From assembly GCF_006968745.1 (NCBI RefSeq), contig NZ_CP030118.1, positions 4,554,399 through 4,618,398 of the forward strand: DNA of 64,000 nt, given 5' to 3'. The notes under the pieces were generated by a model. The model was given only the letters and a program-made list of their open reading frames with translations, ran no database searches and was not told the origin of the DNA. Positions 34,360 through 42,989 of this stretch are shown here, one piece after another. The number at the start of each line of letters is the position of its first letter. Positions within the stretch are counted from its first letter, which is position 1. A program made the position numbers and the translations under genes. Origin of the DNA: Brasilonema sennae CENA114. GTDB lineage: Bacteria > Cyanobacteriota > Cyanobacteriia > Cyanobacteriales > Nostocaceae.

Positions 34360-34887
34360 TTATAAATATTTACTGATATCAAATTTATCTATCGGTTCAC
34401 TTATAATATTACTTCTTCCAATTAGCTGACTTAAAACTAAAATAGCTGCTTGGTGAAAATTATCACCTCCATTTGATGCTGAGTAATACTCTAAAATATA
34501 AGGATTAATGTTGTTTTCAAAAAAATCGATGGCAGTTTTTAAGACACAAGCTTCAGTATCAATTCCACAAATAAAGACTGTATCAATATCCCTTTTTTTA
34601 AGAAATATAAGAGTTTCTTCATTGCAGCCAGTGTATATAGTTTTATTAAAAACAACATTAGCAAATGGTTCAATTTCATCAACAAGTTTGCGCTCTGTGT
34701 CTGAAAAAAGTTTGTTCCAATTTAGATATCTTACATAAGGACTATCAAAGGTATTGATAAATCTTGTGAAGATAACGTACTCAAATATCTTTTGCTCTAA
34801 TAGAGACTTAATCCGTTGTATAACATGACTTGTATTTTGAGTTATGAATCCGTTTTGAAGATCAATGACAAATAAACATAAGTTCAT
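34360..34887 (-). CDS. Isochorismatase-like cysteine hydrolase
   Basis: This 175-residue protein has the isochorismatase/nicotinamidase fold. The catalytic triad is plausible: Asp in LFVIDLQNGF, Lys in VVFNKTIYTG, and Cys in GIDTEACVLKTA. The length is usual for stand-alone hydrolases. The gene is clearly more AT-rich than its neighbours and sits just after a tRNA gene, so recent transfer is possible. The substrate cannot be predicted. It is apparently monocistronic. Confidence 0.8.
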   Translation of the reverse strand: MNLCLFVIDLQNGFITQNTSHVIQRIKSLLEQKIFEYVIFTRFINTFDSPYVRYLNWNKLFSDTERKLVDEIEPFANVVFNKTIYTGCNEETLIFLKKRDIDTVFICGIDTEACVLKTAIDFFENNINPYILEYYSASNGGDNFHQAAILVLSQLIGRSNIISEPIDKFDISKYL

Positions 34888-35142
34888 ATTGTTAGACCTG
34901 AGAAAATCTTGGAATTATAGCTTTTCAGTATTTATTATGAAAAAATTATACTAATTAAAAAAATCTTTGCGGCAGATAACGCATTCAAGATAAACGGTAG
35001 CGCGATCGTTAACTCTGCATAATCCAGGTGACGAACGATATCGATCCGAGTACCAGGCATGACTGCACACTGATTTTACTACCAATAAATAATACTATCT
35101 ATATGCCAATACGGTTCAGTTAGCGCAAAAAACATAAAATTA

Positions 35143-35266
35143 TGTAGGTTGGGGAGCCAGCGTTGCAGGAGGGTTTCCGCTCTCACGGCAAGTCTGGCGT
35201 TTGAGGAACGAAACCCAACACCTGCCTCACTTTTGTTGGGTTAAGCGAAGCGCAACCCAACCTACA
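35143..35266. mobile_element. MITE with TGTAGGTTGGG ends
   Basis: Perfect 11-bp terminal inverted repeats TGTAGGTTGGG / CCCAACCTACA enclose about 100 bp without coding capacity. This is a widespread style of cyanobacterial MITE. Confidence 0.6.
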
Positions 35267-35342
35267 ATTATTGTTAACTCTACTTTGTTTTAACCCCACC
35301 CCCGTTTTGTCTAACGCCAAAACCTCCCTGCCCCTTATAAAC

Positions 35343-35540
35343 TACTGTGTACACACATCTCGTTTTCACCTCACCCTCGCTTGAATCGGCGCTAAAATCT
35401 TTCCCTCTCCTTAATAAGGAGAGCCAGTGCGTTGCGGGGGTTCCCCCCGTTGTAGCACCTGGCGTGAGGGATGCCCGATAGGGCAGGGTGAGGTTTCGAG
35501 GGAATGAGCGGGTAATTCAAGAACTTGTGTGTACACCGTA
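35343..35540. mobile_element. MITE with TACTGTGTACACACA ends
   Basis: The 15-bp ends TACTGTGTACACACA and TGTGTGTACACCGTA are inverted copies with one mismatch. Internal CCTCACCCT / AGGGTGAGG repeats pair as well. It is non-coding. Confidence 0.55.
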
Positions 35541-35607
35541 TCCCCTAAACTCAGATCTTGCACCATACTTTTCGTCCGCCAAGAAATAAATTTCTTGGCT
35601 CAAAGTC

Positions 35608-35668
35608 CAAGTCCGTTAAAACGGACTGAGTAAGTTTTTTAGTCCGTTTTAACGGACTTGGTTTATTA
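35608..35668. repeat. Paired AGTCCGTTAAAACGGACT palindromes
   Basis: Two palindromic copies of AAGTCCGTT-AACGGACTT type lie about 20 bp apart, 120 bp before the NACHT gene. They may form a strong cruciform or a terminator. Confidence 0.5.
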
Positions 35669-35790
35669 GCCTTGAACTTCAGTTCAAGGTGTGCTCAGGT
35701 GGAGGTGCAAGATCTGAGTAAATATTTTCTGGAAACACTGCTATCGTATTTGTAGCTAATATCCAGTCATTTATTACACAACCATTTATT

Positions 35791-37377
35791 ATGATCTTTA
35801 CAGAACTTATTGGGCAGCTACCCAAGATTGCTGATGCTCTTGGTCAACTCCGCACACAAGCTCAGAACTATCCAAATCTTATTAAAGAATTACAGAAATG
35901 GGGATTAGATCCGACTCAGCCTCCTGAAAATCCTGATGCTATTTATGCTTGGAGTATCGTCAAGTATTATCAGGAGTTTCAAGGAATGCAGCTGATGATA
36001 GATTTGTTGGGTGAAGACGAGATAAAAAAGACTTTTGTAGAAAAATATAATGCTAATGACTTAGCAAAATTTTTAAAACTAGCAAAAGATTTTATTATTC
36101 GCAGGGGGTTGTGGCGTGAGTTTGGAGAAAAAAAGCTTGACCTGAGAGCAGAGATTCAAAAATTTTCTAGTGTTTACACTCAAGTTACGAAATGGACTAA
36201 ATCTCCTCTACAAGTTTTAAGTGATCCAGATTCTACTAAAATTTCAGAATATTCGCCTTATCCAAAAGAGTTTCAAGCATTAATACAGAATAAAATAGAG
36301 TCATTTCGCGGTCGAGAATTTGTTTTTAAGCAAATACAACAGTTTATTGACCGTAACTCTAACGGTTATTTTACTATCGTGGGAGATGCAGGGATGGGAA
36401 AAAGCACGATAGCGGCTAAATTTATTTGGGATCATAAATTTCCTTGCTATTTCAATATTCGCTCTGAAGGTCGCAATAAACCTGAGTTGTTTTTGGAAAG
36501 TATTCGTCAACAGCTAATTAATCGTTATTGGTTGCAGAATGCTAAGGATGATAATTTACAAACTTTGCTTCAAAAAGTCAGCGATAATCTGTTAGATGAC
36601 GAACGCCTTGTGATTGTGGTTGATGCGCTTGATGAGGTGGAGCAAGAAGACCGAGATAAAAATCTTTTGAATTTACCGACGACACTCCCCAATAAAGTTT
36701 ATTTCTTGTTGACGAGACGACCTTATATTGCAGATAACAAGCGCTTATACACTCAAGGAGTTCCTGAAGAGGAGTTAGATTTAAGAAATCCGGAATATGG
36801 AGATTTGAGCCGTCAGGATATTGAAAATTATATTTGGTTCTTTATCCAAGAAAATCCTAAATTTAAAGATAGTCTCAGGAAGTGGATTGAGGAGCGTCAA
36901 ATAGCTGCTTTCACTTTTGTTGAGCAGGTAGCTGAAAAAAGTGAAAATAACTTTATGTATTTGTATCATCTCTTGCCAGGAATTGCTCAAGGAGAATACA
37001 ACGACCTATCCTTAGAAAAATTTCCTAAAGGTCTTAAGGAATACTATCAAACCCATTGGAGGAGAATGGGTATGGATACAGAACCTAAGGAAAAGATGGT
37101 GATTATTCTATTTATTTTAGTGGAAATTAGTACGCCTATTCCCTGTGAGATGATGGCAAAAATTACCAACCAGGATGAATATGAGGTGGAAAAGGTTTTG
37201 GATCAGTGGGTTGAGTATTTGAAAGACCAAAAAGTAGATAAAAAAACCTGTTATAGCATCTACCATACAAGTTTCCTTGACTTCCTGAAAGGCAAACGGG
37301 ATCTGAAGAAAACCCGGAAACTATTTGACGAAGTTAACCAAAAAATTGCTGAATATTTCATCAGGGAGATGGCGTAA
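35791..37377 (+). CDS. NACHT-type STAND NTPase
   Basis: This 528-residue protein has a helical N-terminal region (1-180), then an NTPase with Walker A GDAGMGKST (about 198-206), Walker B LVIVVDALDEVEQ and a sensor VYFLLTRRP, and a helical winged domain (NFMYLYHLLPGIAQGEYNDL, EYEVEKVLDQW). It ends at the TAA at 37375, one base before the ATG of the WD40 protein (TAAGATG). In related cyanobacterial proteins these two parts are fused, so this is either an old split or a coupled two-subunit STAND switch. STAND NTPases act in signalling, programmed cell death or defence; the trigger here is unknown. Confidence 0.82.
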   Translation: MIFTELIGQLPKIADALGQLRTQAQNYPNLIKELQKWGLDPTQPPENPDAIYAWSIVKYYQEFQGMQLMIDLLGEDEIKKTFVEKYNANDLAKFLKLAKDFIIRRGLWREFGEKKLDLRAEIQKFSSVYTQVTKWTKSPLQVLSDPDSTKISEYSPYPKEFQALIQNKIESFRGREFVFKQIQQFIDRNSNGYFTIVGDAGMGKSTIAAKFIWDHKFPCYFNIRSEGRNKPELFLESIRQQLINRYWLQNAKDDNLQTLLQKVSDNLLDDERLVIVVDALDEVEQEDRDKNLLNLPTTLPNKVYFLLTRRPYIADNKRLYTQGVPEEELDLRNPEYGDLSRQDIENYIWFFIQENPKFKDSLRKWIEERQIAAFTFVEQVAEKSENNFMYLYHLLPGIAQGEYNDLSLEKFPKGLKEYYQTHWRRMGMDTEPKEKMVIILFILVEISTPIPCEMMAKITNQDEYEVEKVLDQWVEYLKDQKVDKKTCYSIYHTSFLDFLKGKRDLKKTRKLFDEVNQKIAEYFIREMA

Positions 37378-37378
37378 G

Positions 37379-38965
37379 ATGGGGAAATTTGCCGACAAAT
37401 TAGCTGCACAACCTCTCTACTTCCAAAACGCCTATCTAAGCAGTGCCGTAAAAAGTCAAGTGAAGTCGGGGAAATTTGCAGAGTATTACAAACTTTTGAC
37501 TGATTTCGACTATTTAGAAGCCAAGATTAAGCGTCCTGAATTTGGAGTGCAAGCGCTGATTACAGATTACGATTTGATTGACGAGTCAAAGGTGGCAACT
37601 CACTCAGACGATAACTCCCATGAAGTAGAAACGCTGAAACGGATTCAAGGAACGCTGCGTCTCTGTGCGCATATTTTAGCTGAGGATCAGACGCAACTGG
37701 CAGGGCAATTATTAGGGCGGTTGCTGTCTTTTCCCCAACCTGAGATTCAGGCATTATTAGCACAGGCAAAGCAGTGGCAAGATAATCCTTGGTTGCGTCC
37801 CCTGACACCTAGCTTAACTCCTCCCGGTGGGCGTTTGCTTCGTACTCTCACAGGTCATAACCACTGGGTAAACGCACTCGCCCTCACCCCAGACGGCAAG
37901 CGGGTGATTTCTGCTTCATCTGACAGGACTCTCAAAGTTTGGGACTTGGCAGATGGCAAAGAAGTTTTCACACTTACTGGTGATAGTTCCTCGGTAACGG
38001 CAGTTGCCCTCACCCCAGACGGCAAGCGGGTGATTTCTGCTTCCGATGACAGCACGATCATTGTTTGGGATTTGGCAGATGGCAAAGAAGTTTTCACACT
38101 TACTGGTCATAGCAACTCGGTAAACGCAGTTGCCCTCACCCCAGACGGCAAGCGGGTGATTTCTGCTTCCGATGACAGCACGATCATTGTTTGGGATTTG
38201 GCAGATGGCAAAGAAGTTTTCACACTTACTGGTCATAGCAACTCGGTAAACGCAGTTGCCCTCACCCCAGACGGCAAGCGGGTGATTTCTGCTTCCGATG
38301 ACAGCACGATCATTGTTTGGGATTTGGCAGATGGCAAAGAAGTTTTCACACTTACTGGTCATAGCAACTCGGTAAACGCAGTTGCCCTCACCCCAGACGG
38401 CAAGCGGGTGATTTCTGCTTCCGATGACAGCACGATCATTGTTTGGGATTTGGCAGATGGCAAAGAAGTTTTCACACTTACTGGTCATAGCAACTCGGTA
38501 AACGCAGTTGCCCTCACCCCAGACGGCAAGCGGGTGATTTCTGCTTCCGATGACAGCACGATCATTGTTTGGGATTTGGCAGATGGCAAAGAAGTTTTCA
38601 CACTTACTGGTCATAGCAACTCGGTAAACGCAGTTGCCCTCACCCCAGACGGCAAGCGGGTGATTTCTGCTTCCGATGACAGCACGATCATTGTTTGGGA
38701 TTTGGCAGATGGCAAAGAAGTTTTCACACTTACTGGTCATAACCACTGGGTAAACGCACTCGCCCTCACCCCAGACGGCAAGCGGGTGATTTCTGCTTCC
38801 TATGGGACTCTCAAAGTTTGGGACTTGGCTGATGGTAAAGTTATTACCAATTTTACTGCTGATAATTCAGTATATTGTTGTGCTGTTGCACCGGATGGCA
38901 TGACAATTACGGCAGGGGATAGTTCAGGACAGATTCATTTCCTCCAGTTAGAAGCAGGTTTATGA
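37379..38965 (+). CDS. WD40 beta-propeller protein
   Basis: The start is the ATG at 37379 (528 residues), coupled to the NACHT stop. A helical segment (1-150) resembling the APAF-1-like linker (LYFQNAYLSSAVKSQVKSGKFAEYYKLLTDFDYLE) is followed by eight WD40 repeats and a degenerate ninth. Repeats 3-7 are five copies of TLTGHSNSVNAVALTPDGKR... with DNA identical at a 126-bp period (about 38100-38730). Such perfect repeats mark recent amplification; blade number is probably variable. WD40 propellers act as ligand or protein sensors in STAND systems. It overlaps the second NACHT gene by four bases (ATGA). Confidence 0.85.
   Translation: MGKFADKLAAQPLYFQNAYLSSAVKSQVKSGKFAEYYKLLTDFDYLEAKIKRPEFGVQALITDYDLIDESKVATHSDDNSHEVETLKRIQGTLRLCAHILAEDQTQLAGQLLGRLLSFPQPEIQALLAQAKQWQDNPWLRPLTPSLTPPGGRLLRTLTGHNHWVNALALTPDGKRVISASSDRTLKVWDLADGKEVFTLTGDSSSVTAVALTPDGKRVISASDDSTIIVWDLADGKEVFTLTGHSNSVNAVALTPDGKRVISASDDSTIIVWDLADGKEVFTLTGHSNSVNAVALTPDGKRVISASDDSTIIVWDLADGKEVFTLTGHSNSVNAVALTPDGKRVISASDDSTIIVWDLADGKEVFTLTGHSNSVNAVALTPDGKRVISASDDSTIIVWDLADGKEVFTLTGHSNSVNAVALTPDGKRVISASDDSTIIVWDLADGKEVFTLTGHNHWVNALALTPDGKRVISASYGTLKVWDLADGKVITNFTADNSVYCCAVAPDGMTITAGDSSGQIHFLQLEAGL
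38100..38730 (+). repeat. Five identical 126-bp tandem repeats (WD40 blades)
   Basis: The units start near 38106, 38232, 38358, 38484 and 38610 and appear base-for-base identical. Each encodes a 42-residue WD40 blade. Confidence 0.85.
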
Positions 38966-40146
38966 ATATCACACCTCGCCCCCCAACTGCTTCCCAAAAA
39001 GAATTCCAGCAACTGATTCACGAGAAAAGCTGCAATTTTGTTGGTCGTGAATTTGCCTTTGCTGCTATTACCGACTTCCTCAATCAGCAACCCTGTGGTT
39101 ACTTTACCATTGTGGGCACACCTGGCAGTGGCAAAAGTGCCATCATCGCCAAGTATGTGATGGAAAATCCTTCTGTTGTTTATTACAGTGCGGAAGTTGA
39201 AGGAAAAAATTGTGCGGAGGAATTTCTCATAACTGTTTGCACTCAGTTAACCCTTCGGCTACGCTCAGGGTTAAAGCCGAGGTCACTGAGCGTAGCCGAA
39301 GTGAGCGGAGTCGAGGCTTTAATGGGGGAAATGGGGGATACAAATGTGTCGCTTCCTGATAACGCGACTGAGGGAAGTTGGTTTTTCTCGCTTTTACTTC
39401 AGAAAGTGAGCGATTTACTAGAACCAGATGGGCGTTTGATTATTGCGATTGATGGGTGCGATCGCATCGACCTCAACAACCAATCCCCAGACTCAAATCT
39501 ATTTTACCTTCCTAGATATCTCCCAGAGCGAGTTTATTTTCTCCTCACCCGTCGCCCCTTCAAGAGCGAAAAATCTGGTTTATTAATCGAAACCCCTGCT
39601 CAAATTTTGGATTTAGAAGCATATTCCGAACAAAACCGAGAAGATGTGCAGACCTATATACAACAATATATTTCAGTCACACCCTCTTTTTTTAAAAACA
39701 CTGGGTGGATAACCAATGACTCTATCAGCGAACAAGAATTCTGCCAACAGCTAACACAACAGCTAACAGTCAAGAGCGAAAACAATTTCATGTATCTCAA
39801 CCACATCTTAAAAGCAATCTCCCAAGGTTTTTATCCTAAACCCTTCCAATTTGAACCACTGCCTCCAGGGTTAGAAGCGTATTACAAGAATCATTACCAG
39901 CGCATCAAGGGTAAGGGTTTGTCTTCAGTGGGATTAGCCGTATTAAAATGTCTAGCACAGCTTGTGCAACCGCTTTCAGGAGAATTAATCGCCCAAATGG
40001 TTGATGAAGATGAATACGAAGTAGAAAAAGTGCTGGAAAATTGGCTGGAATTTTTATATGAGGAAATCAGAGGAGAAGAAATCTTTTATAGTTTGTATCA
40101 TTCCAGTTTTGCGAACTGGTTAGGCAAGGAATTAAATTTAGTTTAG
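38962..40146 (+). CDS. Second NACHT-type NTPase, with repeat-derived insertion
   Basis: This 394-residue protein has Walker A GTPGSGKSA (51-59), Walker B LIIAIDGCDRID, sensor VYFLLTRRP and a winged helix (EYEVEKVLENW). It is a paralogue of the first NACHT protein but shorter at the N-terminus. Its ATG overlaps the WD40 stop (ATGA), so the three genes are translated together. Between LTVCTQL-type helix and the next strand it carries about 22 extra residues (RLRSGLKPRSLSVAEVSG), encoded by an inverted repeat inserted in frame at 39253-39301. The Walker motifs are intact, so activity is possible. Confidence 0.8.
   Translation: MNITPRPPTASQKEFQQLIHEKSCNFVGREFAFAAITDFLNQQPCGYFTIVGTPGSGKSAIIAKYVMENPSVVYYSAEVEGKNCAEEFLITVCTQLTLRLRSGLKPRSLSVAEVSGVEALMGEMGDTNVSLPDNATEGSWFFSLLLQKVSDLLEPDGRLIIAIDGCDRIDLNNQSPDSNLFYLPRYLPERVYFLLTRRPFKSEKSGLLIETPAQILDLEAYSEQNREDVQTYIQQYISVTPSFFKNTGWITNDSISEQEFCQQLTQQLTVKSENNFMYLNHILKAISQGFYPKPFQFEPLPPGLEAYYKNHYQRIKGKGLSSVGLAVLKCLAQLVQPLSGELIAQMVDEDEYEVEKVLENWLEFLYEEIRGEEIFYSLYHSSFANWLGKELNLV
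39253..39301. repeat. Palindromic repeat inserted in frame in the NACHT gene
   Basis: Perfect 16-bp arms CTTCGGCTACGCTCAG / CTGAGCGTAGCCGAAG surround a 17-base loop. The same CGCTCAG/CTGAGCG style occurs between genes elsewhere in cyanobacteria. Confidence 0.7.
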
Positions 40147-40342
40147 ACGAGGTATTAAGAGTTGATTTATGTTAGTTTTAGAAACACACATAGGTGGGCA
40201 CTGCCACTAAAACCCTTATATGGTTGGCAGGATCTGACTAGCAGTGCCCACCCTACACTACTACACGACTCAAGATTTTTCTGGTCAGGCAAGGAATTAA
40301 ATTTAGTTTAGACGACGTATTTTGGAGAGTTGATTTATGTTA
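40113..40342. repeat. Direct duplication flanking a GTGGGCACTGC element
   Basis: The segment TTAGGCAAGGAATTAAATTT ... GTTGATTTATGTTAG occurs at about 40118-40172 and again at 40285-40341. Between the copies lies a palindromic GGTGGGCACTGC / GCAGTGCCCACC element. Insertion or unequal exchange duplicated the end of the NACHT gene. Confidence 0.6.
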
Positions 40343-40605
40343 GGTTTAGACAGAATTACCTTCGATGCCCGCATCATGGCTGGACAAGCTTGTATATTGC
40401 TTCGCAACGCTGACGCGAACGTGGAATGAGAATTCCTGTTTCGTTAGTTGTCAATTTGGTGGCGAATGGGAAACCCGTAGAGGAAATTTTAGAAGAATAC
40501 CCTGATTTAGAACCAGAGGATATTCGGCAATCTCTCCTTTATGCTGCTTGGTTGACTCAAGAGCGGGTTTATTCTTTCACAAATGCTGAAAAACAAGCAT
40601 CATGA
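40337..40605 (+). pseudogene. DUF433 antitoxin gene disrupted by a 23-bp insertion
   Basis: MLGLDRITFDARIMAGQACI and, in another frame, GMRIPVSLVVNLVANGK with EEYPDLEPEDIRQSLLYAA are the two halves of a DUF433 antitoxin. Between Ile and the next Arg codon lie 23 extra bases (about 40397-40419; TTGCTTCGCAACGCTGACGC...), which shift the frame. Restarting at the ATG at 40426 would give 59 residues. Confidence 0.75.
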
Positions 40606-40645
40606 AATTTTTAGCAGATATGGGAATTTCTCTACGCACAGTAAT
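40602..40645 (+). pseudogene. DUF5615 (PIN-like toxin) 5' fragment
   Basis: MKFLADMGISLRTV overlaps the antitoxin stop (ATGA), as in DUF433/DUF5615 pairs. Homology ends after about 14 codons and is replaced by unrelated sequence, so the toxin is lost. Confidence 0.65.
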
Positions 40646-40704
40646 TAATATCTATAAATTAGTAGTCCATAATTGTAAATATCTATTAACAACCAGTAAT
40701 ACAG

Positions 40705-42762
40705 GTGCATCACGTGGTACAACCTCAGGTGCTCTTAGATCAATTTTTAGTTTGCGGATTGGGGAGTTTAGGTCAACATTGTGTTGTCGCCCTCAAACAG
40801 TTTGAAGTCAGCGTGATTGCGATTGACAAAAACCTGCCCCAAGACTGGGAATTTTCTCACCTTCCAGATTTATTAGATAATGTACTCGTTGGTGACTGTC
40901 GTCAAATCAGTGTTCTAGAGCAAGCTAAAATCCAACAGTGTCGAGCTGCCATCATAGTCACTAGTAATGAGCAAGTGAATGCAGAGACAGCTTTAGCGGT
41001 GCGGAAACTTAATCCCAAAACCCGCTTAATTGTTCGTTCATCTAAAAAAAATCTCAATGAATTATTGAGTCAACATTTAGGGAATTTTGTTGCCTTTGAA
41101 CCAACTCAACTACCTGCGCCAGCTTTTGCTCTTGCTGCTCTTGGTACAGAGACATTAGGATTATTTCACTTACAAGGACAGTGGCTGCAAGTTGTCAAAC
41201 GTACTTTATCACCAACAGACCGTTGGTGCAACAACTCTACCTTGTACGAACTGAATACTCACAAGCGTCGGATTCTCTATCACACATCTGGTGCAACTTC
41301 TTTATCCAAAGCTTTCCATGAATGGGAGCCAGATACACGTCTGATGCCGGGAGATACGATTGTTTATATTGAGACTATAAAACCAACTTCTACTAATTCT
41401 AAGAAACTGGTAAGAAATACCTGGTATAATCCTTGGCACTTATTAACAACACTAAAACACCTTAACTGGTTAACTATTAAGCAGCAATTTATCACATTTT
41501 TGCGAAAATCTGACGAAAATCGATTTAAGCAGTTAGGTATTATCTGTGGAGTGATTGTCAGTTTTTTATTGCTATTGGGAACGGTTTTGTATCAGTTAAG
41601 CTATCCCCAAATCAGCTTGATAGACGCCTTTTTTACCTCAATGATGCTACTTCTAGGGGGATTTGGTGATTTGTTTGGTGGGTTCAATTTCACACTTCCT
41701 GTTCCCTTTTGGTTGCGGTTCATTAGCTTGGGAATGACAATCACTGGTACAATCCTTGTGGGGATATTCTATAGTTTTTTGACAGAAAGACTTTTAGCTG
41801 CCAGATTTCAGTTGAATAAACGACGTCCACCCGTTCCTCAAAAAGACCATGTCGTCGTGGTGGGACTCGGTCGGATGGGTCAGGGAATTGTGGAGATTTT
41901 ACAAGAATTCAACCAACCACTTGTTGGCATCACCCTAAACACAGACTTTGACATGACAATTCTACCAGAGATGCCACTCATAACTGGTTCGTTAAAGAGG
42001 TCTCTTTCCAAGGCAAATCTTCAGACAGCAAAAAGTGTCGTTGTGGTAACTGATGATGAGATGCTGAATTTGGAAGTCAGCTTAATGGCTTATGATGCAA
42101 ATCCAGAAAGCAATTTGGTTATCCGCACCACAGGTCTTAGTTTAAGTGACAATTTGGCTGAACTCTTGCCGAATGCTCAAGTTTTGTGTGTCTATGCTGT
42201 AGTCGCTGAAGCTTTTGCTGGGGCTGCATTTGGGGAAAATATTATTAATCTATTCCGCGTTGATCACAAAACTATCTTGGTCACAGAATACCAAATTGAA
42301 GCAGGTGATACGCTCAATGGCTTACTGCTATCTGAAGTTGCTTATGGCTATGGAGTTATTCCAATTCTTTACCAAAAAGAAACAGAAATGCCTAAGCTTA
42401 TGCCTTCTGAGGATATTAGTTTAGTTGTGGGCGATAGCTTCGCTGCTGCGCGGAGCGCAGATCGCATGGTAGTGTTAGCAACAAGCGATGGTCTACAGCG
42501 GATTGAGCAGGGATCTGCGATCGCCACATCAAAAACCTGGCAAGTACATATTACAAAAGCTTTGACAGAGGAAGCACAATTTGAGGGGGCGAATGTTCTT
42601 GTTCGCATTTCGGGATGCAGTCTCAACACAGCGAGAACAGTGATGAAAAACTTACCAGAAACATTACATGTACCACTTTATAAGCATCAAGCTCAGCGAC
42701 TTATTATAGAACTAGCTAAAGCTCAAGTTACAGCCCACTTGCTTAGGACGGATTCTCCTTAG
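40705..42762 (+). CDS. Potassium channel-like protein with two RCK (TrkA-N) domains
   Basis: GTG start at 40705; 685 residues. RCK domain 1 (about 8-220) has the NAD-binding turn VCGLGSLGQH. Two membrane helices (about 275-297 and 345-372) flank LLGGFGDLFGG, a pore-like loop. RCK domain 2 (about 385-600) has VVVGLGRMGQG, and a TrkA-C-like end follows. This architecture fits a ligand-gated cation channel; the selectivity filter is not a clean TVGYG, so ion choice is uncertain. In the second RCK, SFAAARSAD is encoded by a 27-bp palindromic repeat inserted in frame (42432-42465). Confidence 0.78.
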   Translation: MHHVVQPQVLLDQFLVCGLGSLGQHCVVALKQFEVSVIAIDKNLPQDWEFSHLPDLLDNVLVGDCRQISVLEQAKIQQCRAAIIVTSNEQVNAETALAVRKLNPKTRLIVRSSKKNLNELLSQHLGNFVAFEPTQLPAPAFALAALGTETLGLFHLQGQWLQVVKRTLSPTDRWCNNSTLYELNTHKRRILYHTSGATSLSKAFHEWEPDTRLMPGDTIVYIETIKPTSTNSKKLVRNTWYNPWHLLTTLKHLNWLTIKQQFITFLRKSDENRFKQLGIICGVIVSFLLLLGTVLYQLSYPQISLIDAFFTSMMLLLGGFGDLFGGFNFTLPVPFWLRFISLGMTITGTILVGIFYSFLTERLLAARFQLNKRRPPVPQKDHVVVVGLGRMGQGIVEILQEFNQPLVGITLNTDFDMTILPEMPLITGSLKRSLSKANLQTAKSVVVVTDDEMLNLEVSLMAYDANPESNLVIRTTGLSLSDNLAELLPNAQVLCVYAVVAEAFAGAAFGENIINLFRVDHKTILVTEYQIEAGDTLNGLLLSEVAYGYGVIPILYQKETEMPKLMPSEDISLVVGDSFAAARSADRMVVLATSDGLQRIEQGSAIATSKTWQVHITKALTEEAQFEGANVLVRISGCSLNTARTVMKNLPETLHVPLYKHQAQRLIIELAKAQVTAHLLRTDSP
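42432..42465. repeat. In-frame palindromic insertion GCTTCGCTGCTGCGC
   Basis: This is an inverted repeat GATAGCTTCGCTGCTGCGC ... GCGCAGATC, close to the copy at 34011-34045. It adds nine residues to the channel protein. Confidence 0.6.
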
Positions 42763-42989
42763 TTATCAGTTACCAGTTATCAGTTATCAGTTAAGTAGGT
42801 CAACATAAAAAATATAAAATACGATTCTTGCGATTGCTTCCCTCCACTACGTTCCGTATGCCCTCCCTTGCCCGCTACGCTAACGCAATGACATTTTACG
42901 TTTAATTAGGTTGAGCTACTTATCAGTTGTTACTGTTCACTGCGATCCACTGAGCGTGGTCGTTGTGTTCACTGTTCACTGTTTACTGT
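42763..42989. repeat. Short tandem repeats (CAGTTATCAGTTAC; GTTCACTG)
   Basis: Units of AGTTATC and GTTCACT type are repeated between two convergent genes. No gene is seen. Confidence 0.55.

Noticed and set aside
35120..35160. ACATAA-AA-TTATGT palindrome as a fifth HTH-locus box
   Set aside because: The spacing between CATAA and TTATG is two, not nine, and the rest of the 55-bp box is absent.
38100..38730. Regular repeats suggestive of a CRISPR array
   Set aside because: The whole 126-bp period is identical with no variable spacers, and it codes WD40 blades in frame.
37916..38746. Long minus-strand open frame opposite the WD40 repeats
   Set aside because: It is repetitive only because the opposite strand codes identical WD40 blades. 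It has no ribosome site, and the product (CENFFAICQIPNNDRAVIGS repeats) matches nothing.
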